A DNA stretch of 64,000 nucleotides from Actinomyces oris (GCF_001553935.1 NZ_CP014232.1:2790001-2854000); one strand, 5' to 3'; counted from the stretch's first letter, positions 50,704 to 60,004 are shown. Notes: generated by a model not told the origin, from the letters alone. Made by a program: numbers and translations.

Positions 50704-51474
50704 TCAACGGACCGGATGGCCTGCGTCGTGCAGCGCATTCTTGGCCGCAGCGATGGTCATCACTCCGTAGTGGAACACTGAGGCTGCCAGAACGGCGTCG
50801 GCACCGTGGTTGGCCGCCGTGACGAAGTCCTGCGGGGATCCGGCACCGCCGGAGGCGATGAGTGGCACCCGGACCCGCCGACGAACGGCGTCGATCATCT
50901 CAGTGTCGAATCCTTTGGTGACACCGTCGGCATCCATGGAGTTCAGGAGAATCTCACCGGCGCCGAGCTCGGCTCCTTGAACCGCCCAGGCGACTGCATC
51001 AATGCCTGTGGAGGTCCGCCCTCCGTGCGTGGTGACCTCGAAGCCGGAGGCCGTTGAGACGCCGGAAGGGCACCGACGCGCATCCACCGACAGGACGATC
51101 ACCTGATTGCCAAAACGCTGCGCCACCTCCGTCAACAGTTCGGGACGGTTAATGGCCGCAGTGTTGATACCGACTTTGTCCGCCCCGGCACGCAGCAGCT
51201 GGTCCACGTCATCGACTGAGCGCACTCCCCCGCCGACGGTCAGCGGAACGAAGACCTGCTCGGCAGTACGGCGGACCACGTCCAACATGGTGGAACGGCC
51301 CTCGTGCGAGGCCGAGACATCGAGGAATGTGATCTCGTCGGCCCCTTGGGCGCCGTAGCGGGAGGCGAGCTCCACGGGGTCTCCGGCATCCTTGAGACCC
51401 TGGAAGTTGACGCCTTTGACGACACGACCGTCCTTGACGTCCAGACAGGGAATGATGCGGATGGCAACGCTCAT
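50704..51474 (-). CDS. hisF: Imidazole glycerol phosphate synthase, cyclase subunit
   Basis: Makes imidazole-glycerol phosphate and AICAR from PRFAR with ammonia from HisH. The 256-residue barrel has catalytic Asp in [15 protein letters not shown] (~7-21) and [10 protein letters not shown] (~126-135), plus phosphate-binding GGGVRSVDD (~81) and [12 protein letters not shown] (~223). Its start overlaps the stop of the FKBP-like gene (ATGA), which ties it to the end of the Pup operon. hisH and hisA are not in this window. Confidence 0.95.
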   Translation of the reverse strand: MSVAIRIIPCLDVKDGRVVKGVNFQGLKDAGDPVELASRYGAQGADEITFLDVSASHEGRSTMLDVVRRTAEQVFVPLTVGGGVRSVDDVDQLLRAGADKVGINTAAINRPELLTEVAQRFGNQVIVLSVDARRCPSGVSTASGFEVTTHGGRTSTGIDAVAWAVQGAELGAGEILLNSMDADGVTKGFDTEMIDAVRRRVRVPLIASGGAGSPQDFVTAANHGADAVLAASVFHYGVMTIAAAKNALHDAGHPVR

Positions 51475-52925
51475 GACTGGTCCTTGGATGTTGGGCCGGC
51501 GGAGATCTCAGGAGTGGGGCTCGACTCATTGCCTGCACGCGCCCCAGAGGCTCCGGAAGCCTGGACAGGATCCTTGGCCAGGACATCGATCACGACGACG
51601 ACTGGTTCCTTGCCCTGCGCCTGCTCAGCGGGCAGCGAGAGGACCACCCGGGAGCCGACAGTGATATCAACCAGGTTCTGCGAGACTCCCACCAGCGCGT
51701 TGCTCATGTCGAGCTGCTTGGGCGGCTCCTGGTGCCCGAAGGTTGACTTCTCAAGGGGCTGTCCCGTGGCCCAGCTGACCATCGTGGTCCGAGCGATCAG
51801 ACGGTCCTGGGAACCGATCTGCGGACCGGTGCCCTTGATGAGGATCTCTGTGGATACTCGAGTCGGTGCAGGGAGTCCAGCGCTGCTGACGGTGATGGAG
51901 CCATCCGGTCCTTCGGTCACGGTGGGGGCCCCTGCCGCCGGTTGCTTTGTCTCCCCTGTCGCAGTGGTGGGTAAGAGGTCGACAACGGTGATCTTCGTCG
52001 TCCGGGAGCCGTCCTCCTCCTGGGCCGGTTCGCGCAGAACGACGCGTGCGCCTTCGCGCTGGCCGGAGACCGCCGCGTTGATGTAGTCGCCCACCTCGGG
52101 ACCGAGCAGGCCCTGCCAGAGCTTATACCCTGCCTCGTTACCCGTCGTGTTGCTCCCGTTGAGACCGGAGAACTGTGAGACCTGCAGGATCACAGGCGTC
52201 CCCGCGGAGACAGCGCGCCCCTGCCCGGTCTGGACGACGTCGGTCAGTACCGAGCTGGGGGCTGACAGAGAGGCGTCGCCGTTCAGCTCGACGGAGGGGG
52301 CCACCCCTGATCCGACCCGTCCGCTGACCGTCAGCAGCTGACTGAGAGGTGCGTTGCCATCCAACACGGTTGACTGAGCCGCGGTGCTGGTGCCCGCTCC
52401 GTTCCTTCCGGAGACGAGCTTGTTGACAGCCAGCGGCACCAGGATCATGGCAAGGACGACGACACCGATGAGGGCGACCGCCAGGGGCCCCCGCGGCATA
52501 CGCCCCAGCGGACCGCCCAGAGTACGTTGCCGCTGCGTCGGTTCGGGCTCCTGGGTCTCGGCGACCACCTCATCCTGTCGGTACCCGGGCTCATGAGGGT
52601 GATCGCGTCGATCAGTTCGTGCGGACGGCCTGTGCGCGTTGCGACGATCATGGCTGCTACCCAGCTCCTGAGGCTGTGGCAGGGTCCGTGGCTGACGCTG
52701 TGGCTGCGGTTGCAGCTCAGTGCGCGGCGCAGGTGTGCCGGTTGTGGTTCGAGTGCCGGGGGACACAGTACCGGCAGGGCGTGTCTGCACAGTAGGTTGA
52801 GACAGTGCCGGCAGGTCCTGGGTCGCTGCCTCCTGCTGGGCCTGCTGAGCACGTTCGAGCGCACGGCGCTGACGCCGTGTCAGGGGCATGCCCGCTTCGG
52901 GGTCCAGAGGGGAGGTAGTACTCAT
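51471..52925 (-). CDS. Membrane-anchored FKBP-like peptidyl-prolyl isomerase
   Basis: A 484-residue protein starting at 52925 (GGAAG upstream). Residues 1-140 are a Gln/Pro/Arg-rich cytoplasmic region. Residues 146-168 form one membrane helix, and the remainder is predicted outside the cell. Two FKBP-like units are visible. The first is around 215-320. The second, around 365-460, has [16 protein letters not shown], then [14 protein letters not shown] and [15 protein letters not shown], resembling the strand pattern of FKBP. In related actinobacteria an FKBP gene also follows pafA. The active-site aromatic residues are poorly conserved, so isomerase activity is uncertain. It lies 47 nt after pafA and overlaps hisF. 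Confidence 0.72.
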   Translation of the reverse strand: MSTTSPLDPEAGMPLTRRQRRALERAQQAQQEAATQDLPALSQPTVQTRPAGTVSPGTRTTTGTPAPRTELQPQPQRQPRTLPQPQELGSSHDRRNAHRPSARTDRRDHPHEPGYRQDEVVAETQEPEPTQRQRTLGGPLGRMPRGPLAVALIGVVVLAMILVPLAVNKLVSGRNGAGTSTAAQSTVLDGNAPLSQLLTVSGRVGSGVAPSVELNGDASLSAPSSVLTDVVQTGQGRAVSAGTPVILQVSQFSGLNGSNTTGNEAGYKLWQGLLGPEVGDYINAAVSGQREGARVVLREPAQEEDGSRTTKITVVDLLPTTATGETKQPAAGAPTVTEGPDGSITVSSAGLPAPTRVSTEILIKGTGPQIGSQDRLIARTTMVSWATGQPLEKSTFGHQEPPKQLDMSNALVGVSQNLVDITVGSRVVLSLPAEQAQGKEPVVVVIDVLAKDPVQASGASGARAGNESSPTPEISAGPTSKDQS

Positions 52926-52972
52926 GTTGCGTCTTCCGTCTGTCGCCTGACCAGTGCCGTGAGCCTCACCGT

Positions 52973-54418
52973 TCACACCCCGTTGGGAAGGTCGGTTGCC
53001 GAGTGCTCCATGCTCTCCAGGAGTGCATCGATGCGCTCGTCTACGGCACAGAAGGGATCATTCAGCGTAACAGGTGAGCAGACGCCGTCGTCGAGTCGAA
53101 CCCGCACCCAGTCAACACTCACGTCACGGCGCAGGTCCTCGGCCCGGCCGACGACGGCACCACGCAGGCGCGCACGCGTGGTCGCAGGTGGGGTATCCAC
53201 CGCCCGGCGGCAGGTCGCCTCGTCAACGAATCGGTGCAGGAGACCAGCGTCCTCCAGACGCTGTCGCAGTCCCTCACTGGGAGAGACGTCGTGGTAGGCC
53301 AGGGCCAGGCGGCTCACCCGGGGATCGGTCAGATCGGTGTCGTGCCGCTGGCAGTAACGGGTCAGCAGCCGCTGCTTGACCGCCCAGTCCAGCTCCGTGT
53401 CCACGATCTCGGGCTGCTGCAGGCGCAGGGCCTGGAGTCCTCGTTCCCACAGTTCCAGTGCGGCTTCGTGCAGAGCAGTGACCTCGATGCCCTGCGCAAC
53501 GTGGTCACGGAGACGCCCGAGGTGCTCGGCCTGCATCTCCAACGGCGTGATGGTCCGCCCGTCAGACCGTTCCAGGAGCACCCCTCCAGTCATGTCATGG
53601 CAGGTGTCGCGAATGGCCCTCATGGGGTCGGCCAGGGCCAGGTCGCCGAGGTCTCCCCCGTGCTCCAGGTAGTCCAGGAGCAGGTCCATGGCCGCCACTT
53701 TGAGCAGGGTGGATCCCTGAGCGATGTTGGAGTCCCCGACGATGACGTGCATGCGCCGGTAGCGCTCGGCATCGGCATGCGGTTCGTCCCGGGTGTTGAT
53801 AAGCGGCCTGGCACGGGTCGTGGCTGAGGAGACGGCGTCCCACATCTGGTCGGCCCGCTGGGAGAAGACATAGCCCCTGGGCCCGTCGGCGGCGGGCCGA
53901 GCGTCCCCGCCTGCGGTGATATGGCCGGCGCCGACGAGGATCTGCCGGGTCACCAGGTGGGGTACGAGAGTGCGGGCGTCGTTCCAGAAGTCTCCACGAC
54001 GCCGCACGAGGTAGTTTTCGTGGCACCCGAAGCCGTTGTCCTCAGCGTCGCGGTTGTTCTTCAGCAGGTGGATCCGCCCGGGGACACCCGAGGCTGCCAG
54101 GTGCGCATTGGCCTGCTCGACGAGATCGGCCATGACGAGCTCACCGGCGCGGTCCTGAGCGAGCACGTCCTCGAGGCGGTCGCACTCGGCGGTGGCGAAC
54201 TCGGGGTGGGAGCCCACGTCCAGGTAGAGGCGAGCGCCCCCGCGAGTGAAGACGTTCGAGGAGCGAGAGCGCTGGACCACGGGTTCGAAGAGCTCACGAG
54301 CAGCGTGGTCGGCGTCCATGGGAGGAGGGCCGTCGGTGGTGGGGGCGCAGGTGATGCCGTACTCGGTCTCCACCCCGATGATGCGCCGCGCCAAGGGCCG
54401 TGAGCTGCTCATGCTCAC
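52973..54418 (-). CDS. pafA: Pup-protein ligase PafA
   Basis: PafA joins the C-terminal Glu of Pup to substrate lysines using ATP. The 481-residue enzyme has the glutamine-synthetase-like fold: catalytic/metal IIGVETEYGIT (~14-24), ARLYLDVGSHPEFATAE (~62-78), HLLKNNRDAEDNGFGCHENYL (~115-135, cited as NNRDAEDNGFGCHENYL), INTRDEPHADAERYRRMHVI (~208-227) and DNTWVRVRLDD-like end. It starts in the pup stop codon (ATGA-type overlap). The 20S genes prcB and prcA that separate pup from pafA in Mycobacterium are missing. Confidence 0.96.
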   Translation of the reverse strand: MSMSSSRPLARRIIGVETEYGITCAPTTDGPPPMDADHAARELFEPVVQRSRSSNVFTRGGARLYLDVGSHPEFATAECDRLEDVLAQDRAGELVMADLVEQANAHLAASGVPGRIHLLKNNRDAEDNGFGCHENYLVRRRGDFWNDARTLVPHLVTRQILVGAGHITAGGDARPAADGPRGYVFSQRADQMWDAVSSATTRARPLINTRDEPHADAERYRRMHVIVGDSNIAQGSTLLKVAAMDLLLDYLEHGGDLGDLALADPMRAIRDTCHDMTGGVLLERSDGRTITPLEMQAEHLGRLRDHVAQGIEVTALHEAALELWERGLQALRLQQPEIVDTELDWAVKQRLLTRYCQRHDTDLTDPRVSRLALAYHDVSPSEGLRQRLEDAGLLHRFVDEATCRRAVDTPPATTRARLRGAVVGRAEDLRRDVSVDWVRVRLDDGVCSPVTLNDPFCAVDERIDALLESMEHSATDLPNGV

Positions 54419-54630
54419 TGGCCGCCCTTCTGGACGAAGCCCTGGACGAAGGCCGCGGCATTGGTCTCGATGACCGAGTCGATCTCGTCGAGGATGCTGT
54501 CAACGTCACTGGCCTGCTCGGCCGACGCGGATCTACCGGTGCTGATGGCCTGGTCGGCGTCGGCTGCAGTGGTCTCGACGCCGGTGCGACGGACCTGCCC
54601 ATGGGACTGACTGGCGTGCTGCGGCGTCAT
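54415..54630 (-). CDS. pup: Prokaryotic ubiquitin-like protein Pup
   Basis: Pup is the disordered protein tag attached to lysines. The start at 54630 (AAGGAG 6 nt upstream) gives 71 residues ending VQKGGQ. The terminal Gln shows it is the precursor form that Dop must deamidate to Glu before ligation. The helix-forming region binding Mpa (ASDVDSILDEIDSVIETNAAAFVQ) is at ~40-63, seen as DSILDEIDSVIETN. The N-terminus is Gln/Ser/Thr-rich. It is 59 nt after dop and overlaps pafA. Confidence 0.95.
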   Translation of the reverse strand: MTPQHASQSHGQVRRTGVETTAADADQAISTGRSASAEQASDVDSILDEIDSVIETNAAAFVQGFVQKGGQ

Positions 54631-54689
54631 GTGTTGCTCCTTCACTCGTCCTGCCCAGCTGCTCACCGCTGGTGAGTGCACTGTGAGGC

Positions 54690-56369
54690 TCAGTGTCTCT
54701 CAGGATCTGCCCGGCGACCAATTTCCTCCAGGATGGTCGCCGTCTCATCAGAGCCGACGACCACGTCGTCTGGCAGGCGCAGACGCGCCAGAGCGGGGGC
54801 ACCCGGCACGTCGAGGAGCAGGCAGGTCCAGGAGGCTCCCACGACCTGCCGGTGACGGCGGATGGCGGTTCCCCGGATAGCGGCGCGCGTGCCCTCGGGG
54901 GGCGTGTCGACCGCGTTTTGGATCTCCGCGTCGGTGACCAACCGGTGGATCCTGCCGGCGGCGTCGAGTTTGTCGACGACGGATCGTCCCGGTCGCAGGT
55001 CGGCCCACTGGATGTCGAGAGCGGCCAGACGGGGGTCGTCCCAGCCGGTTCCCGACCTGCGGCGCAGTCCCTCGCAGAGCTCGTACTTGGCAACCCATTC
55101 CACCATCTGAGCAGCAGGGCCGGATCCGTCATGGCGCCACTGCTCCAGGGCGTCGAGGACCTGCCTCCACAGAGCCAGGGCGCGATGAGCCCGGGTGTCC
55201 TCGACACGGGTGACAGTGGGGCTGACGGCATCGAGGAAGGCGCGTTGAATCGCCAGGGCGGTCAAGGCCCCGGCCTGGGTTCGCAGCTCGTGAGACAGGG
55301 TGGGGTCGTGGGAGAGGGCCCAGTGCTCCTCGACAGGATCGCCGATGATGGCCAGGTCCTTGACGCGGGCCAGAGCCTCCTTGAACGGGCCGGAGCCCTC
55401 GGTGCACGCCTGCTCCAGGAACCAGACAAGCAGGTCGGTGGTGGCGACCTTGAGGTAGATGGGAACGTCGAAGCGGTTGGCGTCACCGTTGATGACGTGA
55501 AGCCTGCGCCAGCGGGCATTGTCGGCGTGCGGTTCGTCGCGGGTGTTGATGATGGGGCGGTTGAACGTGGTCTGCAGGCCGATCTCGGACTCGACGTAGT
55601 CGGCGCGCTGGCTGACCTGGAATCCGGGGTGCTCACTGCGCTGCCCGATCCCGACCCGGCCGGCACCGGCGATGACGGGCCTGGTGACGAGGAAGGGGGT
55701 CAGGACCGCGGCCAGCTCCTCGAAGGGCACATCGCGCCGCACGAGGTAGTTCTCGTGGGAGCCGTAGGCCGCACCCTTGCCATCCACGTTGTTCTTGTAC
55801 AGGACGATCTCCACCGGTGTCCCATCCCGATCGCCCTCGTCACCCAGGGCCGTCATGGCGCGCCGGGCGACCACCTCACCGGCGCGGTCCCAGATCAGGG
55901 CGTCGCGGGGTGTGAGGACCTCGGGTGAGGAGTACTCGGGGTGGGCGTGGTCGACGTAGAAGCGGGCGCCGTTGACCAGGACCGCAGTCGTGGCCCGGGG
56001 CAGGGCTGCCTCGGCGGCACTGGGGCGAGCGCGCGACCCCCAGGGGGCCGGCGGAGGGTCTGCCGTCTCCCCCGCATCGGCCGACGGTGCATCGCCCGAG
56101 GGCGCAGGGCGGGCGGGGTCGTCAGTGAGCTGGCTGGGGTGGGCGGCGGAGCGCCGGAGCCTGCCGCCGCGCAGGTCGGCCAGGGGATCCTCTCCCTCGT
56201 AGTCCCACCGCACGGTGGGCACGCCGGAGCCTGCGCAGTAGGCCTCCACCACGCGGGTGGACAGGACCACGGGGTTGGCGTAGGCGTCGCCCGGGCGCAG
56301 GACCCCGAACTCGGTCTCCAGGCCGACGGGTCGCGTCACCGGACCGGGCTGAAAGCCGACATCGTTCAT
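54690..56369 (-). CDS. dop: Pup deamidase/depupylase Dop
   Basis: Dop deamidates Pup and removes it from proteins. The 559-residue enzyme shares PafA's fold: VGLETEFGVL (~15-24), RWDYEGEDPL, VNGARFYVDHAHPEYSSPE (~131-149), YKNNVDGKGAAYGSHENYL (~200-218) and INTRDEPHADNARWRRLHVI (~285-304). The extra Dop loop after RWDYEGEDPLAD (~67-125) is unusually long and low in complexity (Ala/Pro/Ser/Asp-rich), roughly 25-30 residues more than I recall for the mycobacterial protein. This loop tunes Dop activity in other species. The start overlaps the mpa stop (ATGA). Confidence 0.95.
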   Translation of the reverse strand: MNDVGFQPGPVTRPVGLETEFGVLRPGDAYANPVVLSTRVVEAYCAGSGVPTVRWDYEGEDPLADLRGGRLRRSAAHPSQLTDDPARPAPSGDAPSADAGETADPPPAPWGSRARPSAAEAALPRATTAVLVNGARFYVDHAHPEYSSPEVLTPRDALIWDRAGEVVARRAMTALGDEGDRDGTPVEIVLYKNNVDGKGAAYGSHENYLVRRDVPFEELAAVLTPFLVTRPVIAGAGRVGIGQRSEHPGFQVSQRADYVESEIGLQTTFNRPIINTRDEPHADNARWRRLHVINGDANRFDVPIYLKVATTDLLVWFLEQACTEGSGPFKEALARVKDLAIIGDPVEEHWALSHDPTLSHELRTQAGALTALAIQRAFLDAVSPTVTRVEDTRAHRALALWRQVLDALEQWRHDGSGPAAQMVEWVAKYELCEGLRRRSGTGWDDPRLAALDIQWADLRPGRSVVDKLDAAGRIHRLVTDAEIQNAVDTPPEGTRAAIRGTAIRRHRQVVGASWTCLLLDVPGAPALARLRLPDDVVVGSDETATILEEIGRRADPERH

Positions 56370-58096
56370 GTGCTCTCCTTGCCGAGTCTGCGCACGCTGA
56401 GGATCTGCGAGGTGCGGGTGCCGATGAGCCGGGCCCAGCCCTCGGGGGTGGTGGCGCCGGTGATCTCCTCGTTCTGCCGTGCCTCGGTCGCGACGGCCGA
56501 GCGGAGCCTGGCTGCGCTCAGACCGCCCTGTCCCCCGGCGAGCTCGTCCTTGATGGAGGCGGTCTTGGCGCGCGAGACGATGGCGGCCAGCATGGCGCCG
56601 CTGGTGAGGTCGGCCAGGTGAAGGACGCGGGTGGAGGTGCCACCGGCCGCGTGGGCCTCGGTGATCTCCAGGACGGCGGTGGCCTCGTTGCGGGCGTAAA
56701 GGGCATCGATGACGACCCGTCGCAAGGAGGCGGCAGTGGCCTCACGGTCTCCCCCATGGGCCGCGAGCTCGCCCGGGGCCAGGGGCAGGTCGGCGATGAG
56801 GTGCCGGGCGAGGATCTCCTCGGCAGCGGCCGCATCGGGCCGGTTGATGCGGATCTTCACGTCCAGGCGCCCGGGGCGCAGGATGGCGGGGTCGATCATG
56901 TCCTCGCGATTGGAGGCCCCGATGATGACGACGTTGCGCAGGGACTCCACGCCGTCGATCTCCGCCAGGACCTGGGGCACGATCATGGTCTCGACGTCGG
57001 AGGACACGCCGGTGCCACGGGTGCGGAAGAGGGCCTCCATCTCATCGAAGAAGATGACCACCGGCCGGTCCTCGGCGGCGGCCTTACGGGCCTGGTCGAA
57101 GATGGCACGGATCTGGCGCTCGGTCTCGCCGACGAACTTGCTCAGCAGCTCAGGACCCTTGATGTTGAGGAACGCGGGCGGGCGTCCTGTGATGCCCGAG
57201 GCGCTGGGCGAATCAGCCAGGGAGGTGGCCACGGCCTTGGCGATGAGGGTCTTGCCGCAGCCGGGCGGGCCGTAGAGCAGCAGTCCCTTGGGGGCGCGCA
57301 GGCCGTAGGCGTGGAACAGCTCGGGGTGGGTGAAGGGCAGCTCGAGGGCATCGCGGATCTGCTCGATCTGCGGGCCCAGGCCGCCGATGTCCGCCCAGGA
57401 GACATCGGGTGTCTCGGCCACGACCAGCTGCTCGACGCTGGTGCGCTCAATGAGAGCCGTGGCGACGTCGGCGCGCAGGTCGGCGGCTAGGGTGTCACCG
57501 GGTTTGAGCCCCTCACCGGTCCCGGCGATGCGGCCAAGAGCCGAGGACAGGGTGAGGATTCGGGCGCTTCCCCCGCCGGTGGTCACCAGGACGCGGGCGT
57601 CATCGAGCCTCTCCTCGAGGGTGACGGCCTCACCGGTGCGGGGCTCAGGGAGGGTGGCGACGACGAGCATCTGGTCATTGACAGCCACGAGCCGCCCGAC
57701 CTGCAACTCGGTGTCATCGACGCCGGGGTGGACGTGCAGGAGCATCTGTCGGCCAGAAAGGCTCACGGCGACCTCGCGGGGCTGGGTGGCGTCGGCGGCA
57801 TCGACAGCATCGACAGCATCGACAGCATCGACGGTGTCACCTGCGGCGCCCCTCGTGCGGGGCGGGCCAGTGAGCAGTCCCAGGGTGACCGGGGGGTGAG
57901 TGACGGCATCGAGCTGTTGGCCGAGCTCGGCGATGCGCTCGCGGGCGGTACCCAGAGCGGTCACCAGGCGCTCGTTCTTGGCCGCCAGGCTGACGGCCTG
58001 AGCGCGGGCCTCACGCAGCTGGTGGCTGGTGAAGTCCTTGGCGGGCATCCCCAGTGGCTGGGGCGTGCCGGCGTCGGCTGCAGTCGTCTCAGACAT
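56366..58096 (-). CDS. mpa: Mpa/ARC AAA+ unfoldase without proteasome-docking tail
   Basis: Hexameric ring ATPase that recognises Pup through its coiled coil and unfolds tagged proteins. The 576-residue product has an N-terminal coiled coil (~22-65), a Val-Asp-Ala repeat (~88-101), interdomain OB folds (~105-215) and an AAA+ module: Walker A GPPGCGKT (~276-283), pore-loop region NIKGPELLSKFVGETE and Walker B VVIFFDEMEALF. In Mycobacterium the protein ends with a GQYL tail that opens the 20S gate. Here the end reads RRLGKEST, with no such motif. This resembles the proteasome-free ARC of Corynebacterium. The start at 58096 overlaps trmI. Confidence 0.95.
   Translation of the reverse strand: MSETTAADAGTPQPLGMPAKDFTSHQLREARAQAVSLAAKNERLVTALGTARERIAELGQQLDAVTHPPVTLGLLTGPPRTRGAAGDTVDAVDAVDAVDAADATQPREVAVSLSGRQMLLHVHPGVDDTELQVGRLVAVNDQMLVVATLPEPRTGEAVTLEERLDDARVLVTTGGGSARILTLSSALGRIAGTGEGLKPGDTLAADLRADVATALIERTSVEQLVVAETPDVSWADIGGLGPQIEQIRDALELPFTHPELFHAYGLRAPKGLLLYGPPGCGKTLIAKAVATSLADSPSASGITGRPPAFLNIKGPELLSKFVGETERQIRAIFDQARKAAAEDRPVVIFFDEMEALFRTRGTGVSSDVETMIVPQVLAEIDGVESLRNVVIIGASNREDMIDPAILRPGRLDVKIRINRPDAAAAEEILARHLIADLPLAPGELAAHGGDREATAASLRRVVIDALYARNEATAVLEITEAHAAGGTSTRVLHLADLTSGAMLAAIVSRAKTASIKDELAGGQGGLSAARLRSAVATEARQNEEITGATTPEGWARLIGTRTSQILSVRRLGKEST
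57798..57833. repeat. 9-bp minisatellite inside mpa
   Basis: Four near-perfect copies of GCATCGACA (the last ends in G), encoding repeated Val-Asp-Ala on the minus strand between the coiled coil and OB domains of Mpa. In-frame copy-number change would lengthen or shorten the linker without breaking the gene. Confidence 0.85.
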
Positions 58097-59180
58097 GGTC
58101 AGCGCCGTCCTGGCTGTCATCTGCGCTCCCGCTGAGAACGGGGGTGGCGTCGGTGGGCTGCTTGGCCCGGCAGTCTCGCAGAACGCGGCGGACCTTCTTG
58201 TCAGTACTGGTGCGCTCCTTAACGTCATCGGGCAGCCAGTAGCCGCCCTCGTCGTAGGCGCCGCGGGCGGGCGGGCGCTTGCGGGTCAAGGGCCGGGAGC
58301 CTGCGGCCAGGCGACGGGCGGTCAGCAGGAAGCCGGTGTGCGCCACCATGCGGTGGTCGGGGCGCACGGCGAGCCCGTCGACGTTCCAGGTGCGCACCAT
58401 GGACTCCCAGGACTCGGGCTCGGTGAACAGGCCGCTGTGACGCAGGGCCTCCACGGTGCGGGAGAGCTGGGTGACGGTGGCCACGTAGGCCAGGAAGAGC
58501 CCGCCCGGGGCCAGAGCATGGGAGGCGGCCTCAACGTTCTCCCAGGGGGCAAGCATGTCCAAGACCACCCGGTCGATGCTGCCGGGTTCCACCCGGGCGG
58601 CGACGACGTCAGCGAAGTCCCCGGTGCGCAGCTCCCAGGCGGGATGGTGGCGACCGAACCAGGCGTCGACGTTGGAGGCGGCGATCTGGGCGAAGTCCTC
58701 ACGGCGCTCGATGGACAGCAGGTGGCCGCCCTCCCCGATGGCGGAGAGCAGGTTCATGGTCAGTGCACCGGAGCCGACGCCGGCCTCCAGGACGCGGGCG
58801 CCGGGGAAGATGTCCCCCATGGCGATGACCTGACCGGAGTCCTTGGGGTAGACCACCTGGGCGCCTCGCGGCATGGACAGGACGTAGTCGGCCAGGAGCG
58901 GGCGCAGCAGGAGCAGCTCGTGACCGGTGTCGGTCTCGATGACGCTGCCCTCGTCCATGCCAACGACGTCTCGGTGGTGGAAGGAGCCGCGCACGGACTG
59001 GAAGTAGCCGTGGGGGTCGAGCATGAAGGTGTTCTTGCGGCCCTTGGTGTCGGTGACCTGGATGCGTTCGCCGTAGCGGAAAGGGCCCCGGCGACCGGCC
59101 TGCCCTAGGATCTCCTGGGGGGCGGGGCGCTGGGAGGACTCCGTGGGTGAGTTCACCGTGTGCTCAGTCTGCTCGCTCAT
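58089..59180 (-). CDS. trmI: tRNA (adenine-58-N1)-methyltransferase TrmI
   Basis: SAM-dependent enzyme making m1A58 in the tRNA T-loop. The 363-residue product has an N-terminal beta domain (GPFRYGERIQVTDTKGRKNTFMLDPHG region, ~32-58) and the Rossmann SAM motif ARVLEAGVGSGALTMNLL (~128-145). DIDRVVLDMLAPWENVE (motif IV, here SIDRVVLDMLAPWE ~198-211) is present, along with a basic/acidic C-terminal tail. The gene sits directly before mpa in many actinobacteria, including Mycobacterium. TACACT lies 7 nt before its ATG, so it has its own leaderless promoter within the long minus-strand run. Confidence 0.94.
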   Translation of the reverse strand: MSEQTEHTVNSPTESSQRPAPQEILGQAGRRGPFRYGERIQVTDTKGRKNTFMLDPHGYFQSVRGSFHHRDVVGMDEGSVIETDTGHELLLLRPLLADYVLSMPRGAQVVYPKDSGQVIAMGDIFPGARVLEAGVGSGALTMNLLSAIGEGGHLLSIERREDFAQIAASNVDAWFGRHHPAWELRTGDFADVVAARVEPGSIDRVVLDMLAPWENVEAASHALAPGGLFLAYVATVTQLSRTVEALRHSGLFTEPESWESMVRTWNVDGLAVRPDHRMVAHTGFLLTARRLAAGSRPLTRKRPPARGAYDEGGYWLPDDVKERTSTDKKVRRVLRDCRAKQPTDATPVLSGSADDSQDGADHV

Positions 59181-59187
59181 CAGGGCG

Positions 59188-59193
59188 AGTGTA
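59188..59193 (-). promoter_or_regulatory. -10 element (TACACT) for leaderless trmI-mpa-dop-pup-pafA transcript
   Basis: TACACT, 7 nt, ATG, inside the 29-nt gap after the encapsulin gene. It could drive the Pup genes independently of the encapsulin promoter. Confidence 0.5.
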
Positions 59194-59209
59194 GGACCGG
59201 TGCGCGACC

Positions 59210-60004
59210 TCAGTGCGTCATCACGACACTCGCCTCGGAGGTGTACGGGAGGAAAGTGAGCGTCTCTTGGAGATAGAGCTCAATCGACTCGGCATCGTGT
59301 GAGAGATATCCGATGGAGAGGTCCTGGCCGAGGTGCAGCTCGTAGTCGCCGCCCCGCGTGCTCAGCAGGACAGCGCCCTGGATGGCGGGGGCCCACAGGA
59401 CCTCACCGTCCAGGAGACGATCGATGTGCTTGCGGATGGGGTAACCGTCATCGGTGGTCTCCGCGACGGCGGTCCACAGCTCGGCGGAGAGCAGGAGGGC
59501 GTAGGGGCCTTCGACTCCGGCGAGGCGGAGCTCCTTGAGGGCAGCGGCAACAGCGTCGGGAAGATCCTTCGGCTGCGGGAGCGATACGGCTGGGTTGGAG
59601 CTTGAAGGGACCAGCCCCTCAATGCCCGCGCTCGTCAGCCCGTCGAAGACAATGCCGTCCTCGGCCCTGGCGATCTGAGCAACGGCGTCCTTCACGGGCT
59701 GCCAGTCGGAGTCCTGGGCTCCGCGGTCGACGGCGTCGACGGCCTCGCGGCTGACCCGGAAGGGAACCCTCAGCTCGACGATCTGGCGGACCTGACGCTG
59801 GTGCGCCTGAACACCTTCGAAGGGGGTGTCCACGCGTACCTGGTGACCGGTGCGTACTGCCGCGAGATCCTCTCCGTCGGGTCCAACCACGTCGACGACG
59901 CGTCGTCCAGCGATCCAGCGGATGAAGGTGCGCCGCGCCTCTTGGTCGATCTCACCCCAGGCAGCCTCGGAGATGGGGGCCAGCTGTCGATGCAGATTGT
60001 TCAT
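59210..60004 (-). CDS. Encapsulin shell protein (family 1, linocin-type)
   Basis: A 264-residue HK97-fold protein that self-assembles into a hollow protein compartment. Family hallmarks are MNNLHRQLAPISEAAWGEIDQEARRTF at the start (seen as HRQLAPISEAAW, ~4-15), GRRVVDVVGPDG (~33-44), LRVPFRVSREAVDAVDRGAQDSDW (~78-101), AEDGIVFDG (~113) and the C-terminal DLSIGYLSHDAESIELYLQE. No signal peptide is present. The start overlaps the stop of the peroxidase gene (ATGA), giving translational coupling of cargo and shell. It is directly followed by trmI and the pupylation genes. Confidence 0.95.
   Translation of the reverse strand: MNNLHRQLAPISEAAWGEIDQEARRTFIRWIAGRRVVDVVGPDGEDLAAVRTGHQVRVDTPFEGVQAHQRQVRQIVELRVPFRVSREAVDAVDRGAQDSDWQPVKDAVAQIARAEDGIVFDGLTSAGIEGLVPSSSNPAVSLPQPKDLPDAVAAALKELRLAGVEGPYALLLSAELWTAVAETTDDGYPIRKHIDRLLDGEVLWAPAIQGAVLLSTRGGDYELHLGQDLSIGYLSHDAESIELYLQETLTFLPYTSEASVVMTH

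Noticed and set aside
52973-54690. Hidden prcB/prcA proteasome genes
   Set aside because: pup and pafA overlap, dop-pup is 59 nt, and no frame with an N-terminal-Thr hydrolase pattern exists in the region.
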